Shown here: positions 8,934-18,283 of the stretch, piece after piece
How the letters are laid out: the number at the start of each line of letters is the position of its first letter
How positions within the stretch are numbered: position 1 is the stretch's first letter
Source: Chryseobacterium cheonjiense
GTDB lineage: Bacteria > Bacteroidota > Bacteroidia > Flavobacteriales > Weeksellaceae
Length of the DNA: 64,000 bases
Direction: 5' to 3'
Assembly (NCBI RefSeq): GCF_012927265.1
Contig: NZ_JABBGF010000001.1
Location: 742,502 to 806,501, forward strand
Position numbers and translations under genes: made by a program
The notes under the pieces: generated by a model
What the model saw: the letters and a program-made list of their open reading frames with translations, nothing else
Told to the model about the DNA's origin: nothing
Databases searched by the model: none

Positions 8934-8961
8934 AATGTAATTAAATAAATGAAAACTACAA
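8932..8961 (-). promoter_or_regulatory. mntH promoter (TTG-N19-TAcaTTTG)
   Basis: Minus strand: TTG at 8961-8959, a 19-bp spacer, and TACATTTG at 8939-8932. This is a complete match to the Bacteroidota -33/-7 consensus. Confidence 0.75.
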
Positions 8962-8976
8962 AATCATAAATAAAAA

Positions 8977-8994
8977 TCCCGAAATACTTCGGGA
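8977..8994 (-). terminator. Terminator after the DUF937-OmpA gene
   Basis: TCCCGAA pairs with TTCGGGA around a 4-nt loop; a T-rich tail follows on the minus strand. It separates the DUF937-OmpA gene from mntH. Confidence 0.65.
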
Positions 8995-9017
8995 CTTATA
9001 AATATTTTATATTAAGG

Positions 9018-10313
9018 TTATTTTGCAAACCTTACTGCCATTTTACGGTCAACGGCTCTTTCAGCATCAGAAGCGGACGCATCAACGGTTGCAAACTCAC
9101 TTCCGTATCCGTCTGCCCCGGTAATTTGTGATCCTACTCCTTGTTTATCCAGCCATGATCTTATAAATTTTGCACGATCGTCAGATAATTTTTGGTTAGT
9201 GTTTTCATCTCCGGTTTTGTCCGTGTAACCTCCTATTTTAACCTTAACATCAGAATATGCTTTTAAAATAGCTACCAGATTTTGAAGTTGCCCTTCAGAT
9301 CCTGCTTCAAGCTCGTTGGCGCTTCCCATTTTAAAATTTACATGGTCAAAATTATACCACGTATCTTTTAATGCGTCATCATTTTGTGCATTTTTATAAC
9401 CGTCAGACTTTAGGAAAGCAATCATACGATCTTCCATACCGCCTTTGTAGCCTTTTAACGGAGTACCGTTTAAATCAATATCTTCATCTACCTTAGTTGA
9501 CGACATATCTGCTGCTGCATTGTTAACAGTGGTTGTAGCTGTATCGGTAACTACTTCTCCCGAGTCAGTTACAATGGTAGTCGTTGTAGTTTCTTTCTCC
9601 TCGCACTGTCTCCAGATGAAATAAGCTGCGGCGATCAGCAATAAAAGAGGCAGGAGCCATTTCCAGATAGATCCGTCCTTATCTTTATTCCTGTCAGGAA
9701 AAGTTCCGTTAAGGGTGGTGCTTCTTGTAACTTCAGGCTTTGGTTCTTCCTGAGCAGGCATATTGATGGCATCTCTGTCATTATCAAATTTATATCTTGC
9801 ATCCCAGTCGCCCATACTTAAAGAAGCGAAAGAAAGACCTGCCGGTAATAATGTAGAAACAACTCCCTGCTGATCATTAAGAAGACCTGAAATTCCTGCT
9901 TTATCCAGATTATTATCTATAGCATATCTGCTGATGGTGCCCACTGTTGCTCCGGTAACCAGATTCAAAAGAGAATTTGAAGAATTATTACTGATTCCGG
10001 CGTATGTAGCAACAGAATTAATCAATCCGTTCAGCTTATCGCCGAATATCTGTGTAAGTACACTGGCAATCGATGAATTATTTGAGGAATTTCCTGAGAG
10101 GTTATTCAGGATATCCGGTGAAGAGGAATTCATGATAGCATCCAATACTAAAGGATTATCAGAGTTATTGGCCAGTCCGCCTACTACAGCAGGCAGCATT
10201 CCTCCGATCGCTTTTGAAATTCCGGATTCGCTTTCACCGTACTGTGAAGCAGCGTGGGTTACGAAAGCCGGTCCCAGCTGTCCTTTAATAAGATCAATAA
10301 TGTTTAGAGACAT
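9018..10313 (-). CDS. DUF937 and OmpA domain protein
   Basis: A 431-residue fusion. Residues about 1-190 form a DUF937 (YidB-like) domain with GGMLPAVVGGLAN and DILNNLSG motifs. One membrane segment follows (WKWLLPLLLLIAAAYFIW, about 216-233), then a Thr-rich linker, then a C-terminal OmpA-like peptidoglycan-binding domain with GGYTDKTGDENTN and a ser/asp-ala run before the final ERAVDRKMAVRFAK. No signal peptide is seen, so the DUF937 part should face the cytoplasm and the OmpA part the periplasm. The function is unknown beyond envelope anchoring. It lies downstream of proS behind a terminator. Confidence 0.88.
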   Translation of the reverse strand: MSLNIIDLIKGQLGPAFVTHAASQYGESESGISKAIGGMLPAVVGGLANNSDNPLVLDAIMNSSSPDILNNLSGNSSNNSSIASVLTQIFGDKLNGLINSVATYAGISNNSSNSLLNLVTGATVGTISRYAIDNNLDKAGISGLLNDQQGVVSTLLPAGLSFASLSMGDWDARYKFDNDRDAINMPAQEEPKPEVTRSTTLNGTFPDRNKDKDGSIWKWLLPLLLLIAAAYFIWRQCEEKETTTTTIVTDSGEVVTDTATTTVNNAAADMSSTKVDEDIDLNGTPLKGYKGGMEDRMIAFLKSDGYKNAQNDDALKDTWYNFDHVNFKMGSANELEAGSEGQLQNLVAILKAYSDVKVKIGGYTDKTGDENTNQKLSDDRAKFIRSWLDKQGVGSQITGADGYGSEFATVDASASDAERAVDRKMAVRFAK

Positions 10314-10383
10314 AGTAAATTATTTTGAGATTAATGTTGTAGAATGCTATCAAAAACTCGTCCAAAAGGCTGTGATAAAAAAA

Positions 10384-10416
10384 AATCAGCAAAAATCCAT
10401 CGGATTTTTGCTGATT
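10384..10416 (-). terminator. proS terminator
   Basis: A perfect 15-bp stem (10384-10398 with 10402-10416) around a 3-nt loop, followed on the minus strand by a run of eight or more T. Confidence 0.88.
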
Positions 10417-10437
10417 CAAAATCTTATTTAAGATAAG

Positions 10438-11913
10438 TTAGTATGCTTTTGCAAACAGAACTCTTCTTTTTGAAGGTTTTCCGGAAATTAGAGAAACTCC
10501 CTCTTCGATATCATCATCCAAAGGAATACATCTTATGGTTGCTTTAGTCTCTTCCTTGATCTGTTCTTCTTCCTCTGCAGTGCCGTCCCAGTGTGCATAT
10601 ATAAATCCGCCTTTTTCTTCCAGAACTTTTTTGAATTCATCATAAGAATCAACTTTTGTTATGTTGTTCTTTCTGAATTCAAAAGCTTTGTTGTAAATAT
10701 CCTTTTGAATAGTTTTCAATAATTCTTCAATGTAAGAATCTAAACCGTCAATAGACCGTACTTCTTTCGTAAGGTTATCTCTTCTTGCGATTTCCACAGA
10801 TCTGTTTTCCAGGTCTCTTGGTCCCATTGCAATTCTTACAGGAACACCTTTCAGTTCATATTCTGCAAATTTCCATCCCGGCTTATTCTGCGTATCGTTA
10901 TCAAATTTCACGGAAATTCCTTTCGCTCTTAATTTAGCCTGAATATCTAAAGCAACTTCACTGATTTGCTCCAGCTGCTCTTCTCCTTTAAAGATAGGAA
11001 CAATAACAACCTGAATTGGCGCTAGAGTAGGAGGAAGTACCAATCCGAAATCGTCAGAATGAGTCATGATCAATGCCCCCATAAGACGTGTTGAAGTTCC
11101 CCATGAGGTTGCCCATGCGTGCTCAATTTTACCTTCTTTGTTAGTGAATTTTACATCAAAAGCTTTAGCGAAATTCTGACCTAAAAAGTGGGATGTTCCC
11201 GCTTGTAAGGCTTTCCCGTCCTGCATTAATGCTTCTATACAATAGGTTTCATCAGCTCCGGCAAATCTTTCGGAAGGTGTTTTTAATCCCTGAATGACAG
11301 GTATTGCCATAAAGTTTTCTGCAAAATCAGCATATACTTTATTCATTTTTTCAGCCTCTTCAATCGCCTCATCTTTTGTGGCGTGAGCGGTGTGTCCTTC
11401 CTGCCAAAGAAACTCAGCAGTTCTAAGGAAAAGACGTGTTCTCATTTCCCAACGTACAACATTCGCCCATTGGTTAATCAATATCGGTAAATCTCTGTAA
11501 GACTGAATCCAGTTTTTATATGTACTCCAAATGATCGCTTCGGATGTAGGACGTACAATCAGTTCCTCTTCAAGCTTAGCATCAGGATCTACAATAAGTT
11601 TGGAAGGATTATTAGGGTCTGTTTTTAATCTGTAGTGTGTAACAACAGCACATTCTTTGGCAAAACCTTCTGCATTCTTTTCTTCGGCTTCAAACAAACT
11701 CTTGGGCACAAAAAGCGGGAAATATGCATTAACGTGACCTGTCTCCTTGAATTTTTTATCCATTTCGTCACGCATTTTCTCCCAGATTGCATAGCCATAT
11801 GGTTTGATCACCATGCATCCTCTTACTCCTGAGTTTTCAGCTAAATCGGCTTTTACAACCAACTCGTTATACCATTTGCTGTAATCTTCGCTTCTTGAGG
11901 TTAATTTTGCCAT
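10438..11913 (-). CDS. proS: Proline--tRNA ligase
   Basis: Class II synthetase charging tRNA-Pro in the cytoplasm. At 491 residues with no insertion domain between motifs 2 and 3, it is the eukaryote/archaea-like ProS type used by many Bacteroidota. Motif 2 is visible in [27 protein letters not shown] gives the proline-site region, and motif 3 lies around [12 protein letters not shown]. The protein ends in Ala-Tyr as is usual for this type. A TATATTTG -7 element lies about 110 bp upstream. Confidence 0.96.
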   Translation of the reverse strand: MAKLTSRSEDYSKWYNELVVKADLAENSGVRGCMVIKPYGYAIWEKMRDEMDKKFKETGHVNAYFPLFVPKSLFEAEEKNAEGFAKECAVVTHYRLKTDPNNPSKLIVDPDAKLEEELIVRPTSEAIIWSTYKNWIQSYRDLPILINQWANVVRWEMRTRLFLRTAEFLWQEGHTAHATKDEAIEEAEKMNKVYADFAENFMAIPVIQGLKTPSERFAGADETYCIEALMQDGKALQAGTSHFLGQNFAKAFDVKFTNKEGKIEHAWATSWGTSTRLMGALIMTHSDDFGLVLPPTLAPIQVVIVPIFKGEEQLEQISEVALDIQAKLRAKGISVKFDNDTQNKPGWKFAEYELKGVPVRIAMGPRDLENRSVEIARRDNLTKEVRSIDGLDSYIEELLKTIQKDIYNKAFEFRKNNITKVDSYDEFKKVLEEKGGFIYAHWDGTAEEEEQIKEETKATIRCIPLDDDIEEGVSLISGKPSKRRVLFAKAY

Positions 11914-12025
11914 TAATTTTTTTTTAATTTTTTTAACTTTTCGCTATTATTGTTATCTAAAAATAAAAATCTATTTTTGATAGATTTTTGTACCTCTGGT
12001 GATGGTACATTTTTGGTACATTTTG

Positions 12026-12033
12026 CAAATATA
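12026..12033 (-). promoter_or_regulatory. proS promoter -7 element
   Basis: Minus-strand TATATTTG, a full match to TAnnTTTG, implying a leader of about 100 nt. No TTG is found at -33. Confidence 0.4.
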
Positions 12034-12060
12034 ATTTAAATAAAAAATTTTTACGTTATC

Positions 12061-13104
12061 ATGAAAAGAAATATACATAAAAATTTGCTTGGTGCAATAA
12101 AGTCCAAAGGGATTTTGGCGGTGGCAGGCGGATTATTACTTGTGTCCTGCGGCGCCCAGATGGGTGGATACAGCGAGACAGATGGCGTTTATTACGACCC
12201 AAATAAAGATACCCTTCCGGAGGGAGTTATTATTAACGACAGCGGAAACAGAGTAGGACAGGATTATAACTATTATCAGGATGATTCCAATCTTATTCAA
12301 AATGCACAGACAAATGCGAGAACAGGCCGTTATGAAGACTGGAATAACTACAACTGGAATTCTACGGCAACTGATTCAGACTGGGGAATGTATGCAGGAA
12401 GCCAGACCAACTACTACGATAATTCGTGGGGCTGGGGTGGCTGGTACGGAGGCTATAATCCGTATTGGGGCTACGGCGGCGGCTGGGGCATCGGACTTTC
12501 ATGGGGAGGCTCATGGGGTTGGGGCGGCGGCTGGAATATGGGCTGGGGATACTCACCTTACTGGGGTTATAATCCTTACTGGGGATGGGGAGGATATCCG
12601 TACTGGGGCTATGGCGGCTACTGGGGAGGTAACTATTACGCACCTTATTACAGAAGAAGCAGTGCAGACGGAAGAGGATTTAATACCTACAACGGAAGTT
12701 TTGCCAATAAATATGGGGTAACCAGCTCAGGAGGCTTCAGAAGAAGCAATACTGGTACCACTACAGGAGGGTTCAGAGATAGTTCAAATAATGGCGGTTT
12801 CAGAGGGACTGGCAACAATGGTGGTTTCAGACAAGGAAATACTGCTAATGGAGGATTTAGAGGTCAAAATGGTGTAAGACCTCAAGGTGGATTCCGTAGT
12901 CAGGGGCAGCCGAGACCAAATTACAATTATCAACAGCCATCTCAACCTAGAAATGACGGCGGCTTCAGAAATAACGGCGGTTACAATAATTCCAACAGTG
13001 GAGGCGGCTTCCGGTCAGGAGGCGGTGGTTTCGGTGGCGGAAGCGGCGGCGGTGGTTTCAGATCCGGTGGCGGCGGAGGCGGTGGCTTCCGAGGTGGCAG
13101 ATAA
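12061..13104 (+). CDS. Gly/Tyr/Trp-rich lipoprotein with GGFR repeats
   Basis: A 347-residue protein. Its N-terminal signal ends in the lipobox LLVSC, so it is exported and lipidated. The mature part begins with an Asp/Asn-rich stretch. A low-complexity block at residues 120-195 is made of Gly, Trp and Tyr (YWGY, WGWGG). The C-terminal third contains ten GGFR tetrapeptides spaced by Gly/Asn/Ser and ends in a Gly run. No catalytic motif is visible. The composition suggests a flexible surface or adhesive protein, but the role is unknown. The next gene, a FadL-like porin, starts 26 bp after its stop, so the two probably form an operon. Confidence 0.8.
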   Translation: MKRNIHKNLLGAIKSKGILAVAGGLLLVSCGAQMGGYSETDGVYYDPNKDTLPEGVIINDSGNRVGQDYNYYQDDSNLIQNAQTNARTGRYEDWNNYNWNSTATDSDWGMYAGSQTNYYDNSWGWGGWYGGYNPYWGYGGGWGIGLSWGGSWGWGGGWNMGWGYSPYWGYNPYWGWGGYPYWGYGGYWGGNYYAPYYRRSSADGRGFNTYNGSFANKYGVTSSGGFRRSNTGTTTGGFRDSSNNGGFRGTGNNGGFRQGNTANGGFRGQNGVRPQGGFRSQGQPRPNYNYQQPSQPRNDGGFRNNGGYNNSNSGGGFRSGGGGFGGGSGGGGFRSGGGGGGGFRGGR

Positions 13105-13130
13105 TTTAAATTAAAACTATTCAAAAAATA

Positions 13131-14534
13131 ATGTTAAAAAAATCTTTAGCAATAATGAGTATTTCTGCTGCATTTTTTGCGCAGGCTCAAGATGTTTCAG
13201 TGATAAGAAATACGGTGGACGTTTATTCTAATGCACTGAATGTAGGTTCAGCGAAATTTAATGCCATGGCCGGATCCAACGGAGCTTTAGGAGGGGATGC
13301 GAATTCTCTTCTTACCAACCCAGCCGGTTTAGGAGTTGCTATTTCAGGGGAAGTTTCGGGAACGCTTTCTATCACGAGCAATAAAAATACATCATCTTAT
13401 GCCGGATCATCTTACGGATACACAATCAATAAAGGTGATCTTGGAAATATAGGAGCAGTAATGACTTTTCAGTTGATGACAGAAAGTGCATGGAAGTTTA
13501 TCAATATCGGGGTGAACTATTCGAATCAGTCAATAGATAATTATATTGAAACTCCGGGAAATGCTAATTTGGTTTATGAATTTCCTGATACATCACTTTC
13601 TTCATTTGGAAGACATGCTTATGACCGGTACGGTTATATGTCTAAAACAAGTTTTGGTGTAGGAGCAAATTATAACAATAATCTATACCTTGGAGCCGGA
13701 TTGAACTTCTTCAATTCATCAATTGATCAGTCTGATACGGCTATTTTCAACTCTTTAGCAAACGGAAGCTCAGAATATTTCAGTAAGCAGAACACTCCTT
13801 TTTATGAAAGGGGGAATGGTTTCTCAGCCTCACTTGGGGTAATCGGAAAATTAAGCCCGAATTTCAGATTGGGTGCATCAGTTGAAACACCTACTTTTTG
13901 GAATATTGACAGAAGCTATAATTTCTACAACGACCCGATTTACGGAGATGATTATGCTGTTGAAGACAGAAAGCTGACATCACCTATGAAAGCTACTGTA
14001 AGTGCTGCTTTTATCGCCAGCAAAAGTTTTGCTTTAAATGTTGATTATACTTTAGGTCTTACGAAACCTAAATACAAAGTATACGGAGATGCAGAATCTG
14101 AACTTAACGATTTCTTTAAGGACAATTATAAAAATCTTTCAGAATTAAAAATCGGAGCAGAATACCGAATTAAACAGTTCAGATTAAGAGGCGGTTATGC
14201 TTATTCTTCAAGCCCGTTTGATGCTGTTGCTACTGACAGATATACCAATGATGGTGGCATAGCAGCAGCATATTCCGATAACAAACTTATACTTAATGAC
14301 AGAAATGCACTTTCAGTAGGTTTAGGATATGATTTCAAATCTTTTTATATTGATGCATCTTATCAGAATATAACTTCAAAGTACAGCAATCCGTTTTTGT
14401 ATGGTGTTGTTGATAACAATTATGAAGCGGGATACTATTCTCCGAACCGTCTGATTACAAGTGATGCGTATGCAGTATCCGATGTGAAAAACGTAAGAAA
14501 TAATTTCTTTATTACGTTCGGATGGAAATTCTAA
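13131..14534 (+). CDS. FadL/OmpP1-like outer-membrane transport protein
   Basis: A 467-residue protein with a Sec signal peptide (cleavage near AQAQD). The mature N-terminus contains NALNVGSAKFNAMAGSNG and LLTNPAGL, the NPAG pattern typical of the FadL/TodX/OmpP1 barrel family. The rest is alternating beta strands rich in aromatic residues, ending in Phe-Gly-Trp-Lys-Phe, a typical outer-membrane C-terminus. These proteins carry hydrophobic compounds across the outer membrane; the cargo here is unknown. It follows the GGFR lipoprotein in a likely operon and is closed by a strong terminator. Confidence 0.82.
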   Translation: MLKKSLAIMSISAAFFAQAQDVSVIRNTVDVYSNALNVGSAKFNAMAGSNGALGGDANSLLTNPAGLGVAISGEVSGTLSITSNKNTSSYAGSSYGYTINKGDLGNIGAVMTFQLMTESAWKFINIGVNYSNQSIDNYIETPGNANLVYEFPDTSLSSFGRHAYDRYGYMSKTSFGVGANYNNNLYLGAGLNFFNSSIDQSDTAIFNSLANGSSEYFSKQNTPFYERGNGFSASLGVIGKLSPNFRLGASVETPTFWNIDRSYNFYNDPIYGDDYAVEDRKLTSPMKATVSAAFIASKSFALNVDYTLGLTKPKYKVYGDAESELNDFFKDNYKNLSELKIGAEYRIKQFRLRGGYAYSSSPFDAVATDRYTNDGGIAAAYSDNKLILNDRNALSVGLGYDFKSFYIDASYQNITSKYSNPFLYGVVDNNYEAGYYSPNRLITSDAYAVSDVKNVRNNFFITFGWKF

Positions 14535-14556
14535 GATAAATAGTACAATCAGATAA

Positions 14557-14587
14557 AAAAAGCTTCGGAAATTTTTCGAAGCTTTTT
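14557..14587 (+). terminator. Terminator after FadL-like gene
   Basis: AAAAAGCTTCG pairs with CGAAGCTTTTT; A and T runs on both sides make it usable by the convergent ZIP gene too. Confidence 0.82.
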
Positions 14588-14610
14588 ATTTTATCTAAAA
14601 AAATAATTTT

Positions 14611-15342
14611 TTAATGATGGTGTTCCAAATGAGAATGATCATGGAAAAGATGCATTACCAAAGCTAATGAAACGCCCAGAATAACAAGACCGATCTTTAA
14701 CCAGTCTATATTATGGTTTTTATTGCTTTCAAAAATAATGACGGAAGAAATATGCAGGAATATTCCTCCTACAATTGCCAGAAAATAAGGCTGTAAATCT
14801 GGGTTAAAATAATTCCCCAACAACATTCCCATGGGTGAAGCTAGTGCAAACAGCGCCACAATCAGAAGAGAAGGATATGATGGTGCAGATTTGGATTCAT
14901 GTTTTCTGTTAAATAAAAAAGCTCCCAAAATAAAAGAGATCGGAAGGTTATGAAAAACAATTCCCCAGAGATAAGGTGAAAGCTCATGTTCTTCACTGGC
15001 AAGAGGAATTCCCTCAATAAATGCATGAATGAATAGTCCCACCATTAAAGCCGCCGGAAGAATGTTATGATCGCTGTGATGATGGAAATGACCATGCTCA
15101 AAACCTTTGGTCAGAGCTTCCAGGATCATCTGCAATAAAACCCCGATGATTACGAAGATTCCAAGGCTGCTTCCTGTTTCTGCAGCATATACCTGCGGAA
15201 AAACTTCATTAAGGCAAATGGTAATAAGAAATCCCGCACTTAATATCAATAAGTTTTTGGCCAGTTTTTCCTTTTTGCCGAAATGTTTTCCCAGAAAAAC
15301 CCCGGAAATAACACTTAAAATAAGTAAAAGAGCAGTTATCAT
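14611..15342 (-). CDS. ZIP family metal transporter
   Basis: A 243-residue inner-membrane protein of about eight segments. The signature TM4-TM5 region has HAFIEGIPL and VFHNLPISF, and there are His-rich tails (GHFHHHSDHN and a final DHSHLEHHH). ZIP proteins move zinc, and sometimes iron or manganese, into the cytoplasm. Its ATG overlaps the stop of the upstream methyltransferase by 4 bp, so the two are translationally coupled, although a functional link is not obvious. Confidence 0.9.
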   Translation of the reverse strand: MITALLLILSVISGVFLGKHFGKKEKLAKNLLILSAGFLITICLNEVFPQVYAAETGSSLGIFVIIGVLLQMILEALTKGFEHGHFHHHSDHNILPAALMVGLFIHAFIEGIPLASEEHELSPYLWGIVFHNLPISFILGAFLFNRKHESKSAPSYPSLLIVALFALASPMGMLLGNYFNPDLQPYFLAIVGGIFLHISSVIIFESNKNHNIDWLKIGLVILGVSLALVMHLFHDHSHLEHHH

Positions 15343-16064
15343 TTTTTCTTAAATAAATTAATACAACGGGACGAATTTTCTTTGTCAAATGCATTCAGCT
15401 GATAATCTCCCCAGATTTTAACTCTTTCAAAACCACACTCCTCGGCGTACATATTGATCGTTTCCCGCGTGTGAAGTTTTACTTTTTCAAAAAAATGAAA
15501 AGGCTTTCCATCGTCTTCAAACCGGATATCTTTAATCACATGTCTGCCTTCTATCTTCTTGGTAATTTTAAACTCAATATCTCCGCGTATTAGGGTCGAC
15601 TCGGGAACGATATTTTTTCGTACAAATTCTTCATTCAGATAATCAAGAACAAAAAAACCGCCGGGTTTCAAAACGTCATACACCGATTGAAAGACTTTTT
15701 TGTCATCACTTTCATTATCGAAATACCCAAAGCTTGTAAAAAGATTGAATACGGCATCCTTAGGATCTGCATCGATGGGATTTCTCATATCATGAACACC
15801 AAATACTAATGTTTCGTTTTCAAACTGTTTGTCAAACTCAATACTTTTTCTTGAGAGATCGAGCCCCAGAACATTAAATCCTAATTTATTGAGAAAAACA
15901 GAATGTCTTCCCTTTCCGCAGGCAAGGTCGATAATCTTGGCATTTGGCGGTAACTGAAGGTCAGCCGTAAGTTTTGTGATGAAGTTTTCTGCTTCCGTAT
16001 AATCTCTGTTACTGTAAAGCAAATGATAATAAGGGGTATCAAACCAAGATTCAAACCATTCCAT
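15339..16064 (-). CDS. Class I SAM-dependent methyltransferase
   Basis: About 241 residues from the ATG at 16064 (MEWFESWFDTPYYH). The SAM-binding motif I is IIDLACGKGRHS, followed by LGLDLS and a conserved DAVFNLFTSFGYF. The fold and order match small methyltransferases of the UbiE/BioC-like group; the substrate is unknown. An ATG 66 bp further upstream gives a longer reading frame, but the promoter element TATTTTTG lies inside that extension, so I prefer 16064. The gene overlaps the ZIP gene by 4 bp. Confidence 0.85.
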   Translation of the reverse strand: MEWFESWFDTPYYHLLYSNRDYTEAENFITKLTADLQLPPNAKIIDLACGKGRHSVFLNKLGFNVLGLDLSRKSIEFDKQFENETLVFGVHDMRNPIDADPKDAVFNLFTSFGYFDNESDDKKVFQSVYDVLKPGGFFVLDYLNEEFVRKNIVPESTLIRGDIEFKITKKIEGRHVIKDIRFEDDGKPFHFFEKVKLHTRETINMYAEECGFERVKIWGDYQLNAFDKENSSRCINLFKKK

Positions 16065-16068
16065 AATG

Positions 16069-16076
16069 CAAAAATA
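16069..16076 (-). promoter_or_regulatory. Methyltransferase promoter -7 element
   Basis: Minus-strand TATTTTTG ends only 4 nt before the ATG at 16064, implying a leaderless or nearly leaderless mRNA. Confidence 0.45.
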
Positions 16077-16198
16077 ACTAAATTTGTGCGGTAAAAGGAA
16101 AAAGTATTTAACATTGAAAGATTGAAACATTCAATGATGCAATAATCAGAATACCTAATCTTTTAATTCTTAAATATTTAAACTTTTAATAATAAGAT

Positions 16199-17359
16199 AT
16201 GGACATAGAAAATATAGAAATTCAGATAAAAACATTTTTCGGATTAGAACAGGTTTTAGCAGAGGAAATTAAAAAACTTGGCGGAAGAAAGGTGGAAGTG
16301 AAGAATAGGGCCGTTAACTGCGAAGGTGACCTCGGTTTTTTATACAAAATAAACTATTCTGCAAGAACAGCGTTGAAAATTTTGGTTCCGATTCATGAAT
16401 TTAAAGCGTTTAATCAACATCAGTTCTATGACAGGCTTTTTAAATTCAATTGGGAAGAATTTATGGATGTTGAGCAGTCGTTTGCAATTGATTCTACGGT
16501 TAATTCGGAGACGTTTAAGCATTCACAATTTGTCACCCTGAAAATGAAAGATGCGATTGTTGATTATTTCCAGGACAAATTTAAAAGACGTCCGAATGTT
16601 GAAACGAGAAATCCGGATATTAAATTCCATCTACATATTGACCGGGAGCTGATTACTATTTCACTTGATTCATCCGGAGATCCTCTGTTTAAAAGAGGTT
16701 ACAGAAGAGAGCAGGGTGAGGCACCCATCAATGAAGTGTTGGCAAGCGGAATGCTTCAGTTGGCAGGATGGGACGGAAAAGGAAATTTCCTTGATCCGAT
16801 GTGCGGTTCCGGGACGCTCTTGATCGAAGCAGCAATGATTGCTATGGATCTTCCGGCACAGATTTTCAGAAAAAGATTTGCTTTCCAGAACTGGAAAAAT
16901 TACGATGCAGATTTATTTTCCAAAATAAAAGAATTCAGGGTCAACAGGATTAAAGAATTTGCCGGAAAGATTGTAGGATATGATATTGACGCCAGAATGT
17001 TGAATGCCGCGAGAATTAACATTGAAGCCGCAGAGATGGAAGACGTTATCGAAGTGAAAAAGCAGAATTTCTTTGATTCTAAAAAAGAGCTTTTCCCGTT
17101 ACTGATGGTTTTCAATCCGCCTTATGATGAAAGGATTTCCATTAATGATGACGATTTTTATAAGAAAATAGGCGACACTTTTAAAACAAATTATCCGAAT
17201 ACTTTAGCCTGGCTGATCTCTTCCGATCTGGAAGCCGTAAAGAAAATAGGTCTTCGGCCATCCAGAAAAATCAAACTGTTCAACGGGAAACTGGAAACAC
17301 GTTTTTTACAGTATGAAATGTACGAAGGAACAAAGAAAGTCCACAAGCTGGAAAATTAA
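16199..17359 (+). CDS. THUMP-domain RNA methyltransferase (RlmL-like)
   Basis: A 386-residue protein. The N-terminal half holds a THUMP RNA-binding domain (around residues 50-160). The C-terminal half is a Rossmann methyltransferase with FLDPMCGSGTLLIEAA for SAM binding and the VFNPPYDERI catalytic NPPY motif typical of N2-guanine or N6-adenine methylation. It matches the N-terminal part of E. coli RlmL, which makes m2G2445 in 23S rRNA. The exact target is inferred by similarity. A perfect terminator follows. Confidence 0.9.
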   Translation: MDIENIEIQIKTFFGLEQVLAEEIKKLGGRKVEVKNRAVNCEGDLGFLYKINYSARTALKILVPIHEFKAFNQHQFYDRLFKFNWEEFMDVEQSFAIDSTVNSETFKHSQFVTLKMKDAIVDYFQDKFKRRPNVETRNPDIKFHLHIDRELITISLDSSGDPLFKRGYRREQGEAPINEVLASGMLQLAGWDGKGNFLDPMCGSGTLLIEAAMIAMDLPAQIFRKRFAFQNWKNYDADLFSKIKEFRVNRIKEFAGKIVGYDIDARMLNAARINIEAAEMEDVIEVKKQNFFDSKKELFPLLMVFNPPYDERISINDDDFYKKIGDTFKTNYPNTLAWLISSDLEAVKKIGLRPSRKIKLFNGKLETRFLQYEMYEGTKKVHKLEN

Positions 17360-17363
17360 TAAT

Positions 17364-17400
17364 AAAACATCCCGAAAAGTAAAACTTTTCGGGATGTTTT
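17364..17400 (+). terminator. Bidirectional terminator
   Basis: A perfect 17-bp stem, 17364-17380 with 17384-17400, around loop aaa. It serves the convergent RlmL-like and rsmA genes. Confidence 0.88.
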
Positions 17401-17420
17401 TTGCTTGCTTAGCTGTTTTT

Positions 17421-18191
17421 CTAAAGGTTATTTTTCCACAACTGGGTAAAAGATATAAAATCTGCAACGCTCAGTTCCTCCGCTCTTTTATCCATAAATT
17501 CATGGGTTTTTAACGCTTCAGGAATATTCAGTACTTTCAGGGCATTCGATAATTTCTTTCTTCGCTGGTTGAATCCTGCTTTCACGATTTGCTTAAACAA
17601 TACCTCATTTCCTGCGAGACCTTCTTTAGGATTTCTCGTCAGGCGGATAACTCCTGATTTTACTTTGGGAGGCGGATTGAACACATTTTCATGAACTGTG
17701 AACAAGTATGCAGTATCATAATAGGCCTGTATTAAAACAGTAAGGATTCCGTAATCTTTGGTTCTCGGTACAGCAGCAGTTCTTTCAGCTACTTCTTTCT
17801 GGAACATGCCTACCATTTCAGGAATCAGTTCGTAATGATCCACAATCTGGAACAGGATCTGCGAAGAAATATTATACGGAAAATTCCCGATAATAGCGAT
17901 TTGCTCACCTTTGGTAAATTGAAAATCCTGTTTCAGGAAATCACCTACAAAAGTTTCTTCCGTAACTTTATCGTAATTGTTTTTAAGATATTCAATAGAT
18001 TCATTATCGATTTCCGCGAGGTAGATATGCTGGTCTTTTTCCAGCAGATATTTGGTAAGAACTCCCATTCCCGGTCCTACTTCCATGGTATTTTTATAGC
18101 CTTCAAAACTCAGACCTTCCACGATTTTTCTTGCGATGTTTTCATCTGTCAGAAAGTGCTGACCAAGATGCTTTTTTGCTTTTACACTCAA
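17421..18191 (-). CDS. rsmA: 16S rRNA dimethyladenosine transferase RsmA (KsgA)
   Basis: Adds two methyl groups to each of two adjacent adenines in the 3' hairpin of 16S rRNA late in 30S assembly. The 256-residue protein starts with KKHLGQHFL, then the SAM motif VGPGMGVLT and the catalytic NFPYNISS (NLPY-type) motif. PPPKVKSGVIRL and FNQRRKKLSNAL complete the family signature. It is divergent from ftsX. Confidence 0.96.
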   Translation of the reverse strand: MSVKAKKHLGQHFLTDENIARKIVEGLSFEGYKNTMEVGPGMGVLTKYLLEKDQHIYLAEIDNESIEYLKNNYDKVTEETFVGDFLKQDFQFTKGEQIAIIGNFPYNISSQILFQIVDHYELIPEMVGMFQKEVAERTAAVPRTKDYGILTVLIQAYYDTAYLFTVHENVFNPPPKVKSGVIRLTRNPKEGLAGNEVLFKQIVKAGFNQRRKKLSNALKVLNIPEALKTHEFMDKRAEELSVADFISFTQLWKNNL

Positions 18192-18283
18192 TGTTTTTTA
18201 TGATTTTATTAACAGTGATTTTCTCTTTTTCGTTCCCAAATTTCGGAAGTTTTTTTCTATTTTAGCCAAAAATTTTAATATTA

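Noticed and set aside
9934..10431. 165-codon plus-strand ORF over the DUF937 gene
   Set aside because: Antisense shadow; it also crosses the proS terminator hairpin.
12281..12721. 146-codon ORF in another frame of the Gly-rich lipoprotein
   Set aside because: Product of the GC-rich low-complexity DNA; no independent evidence.
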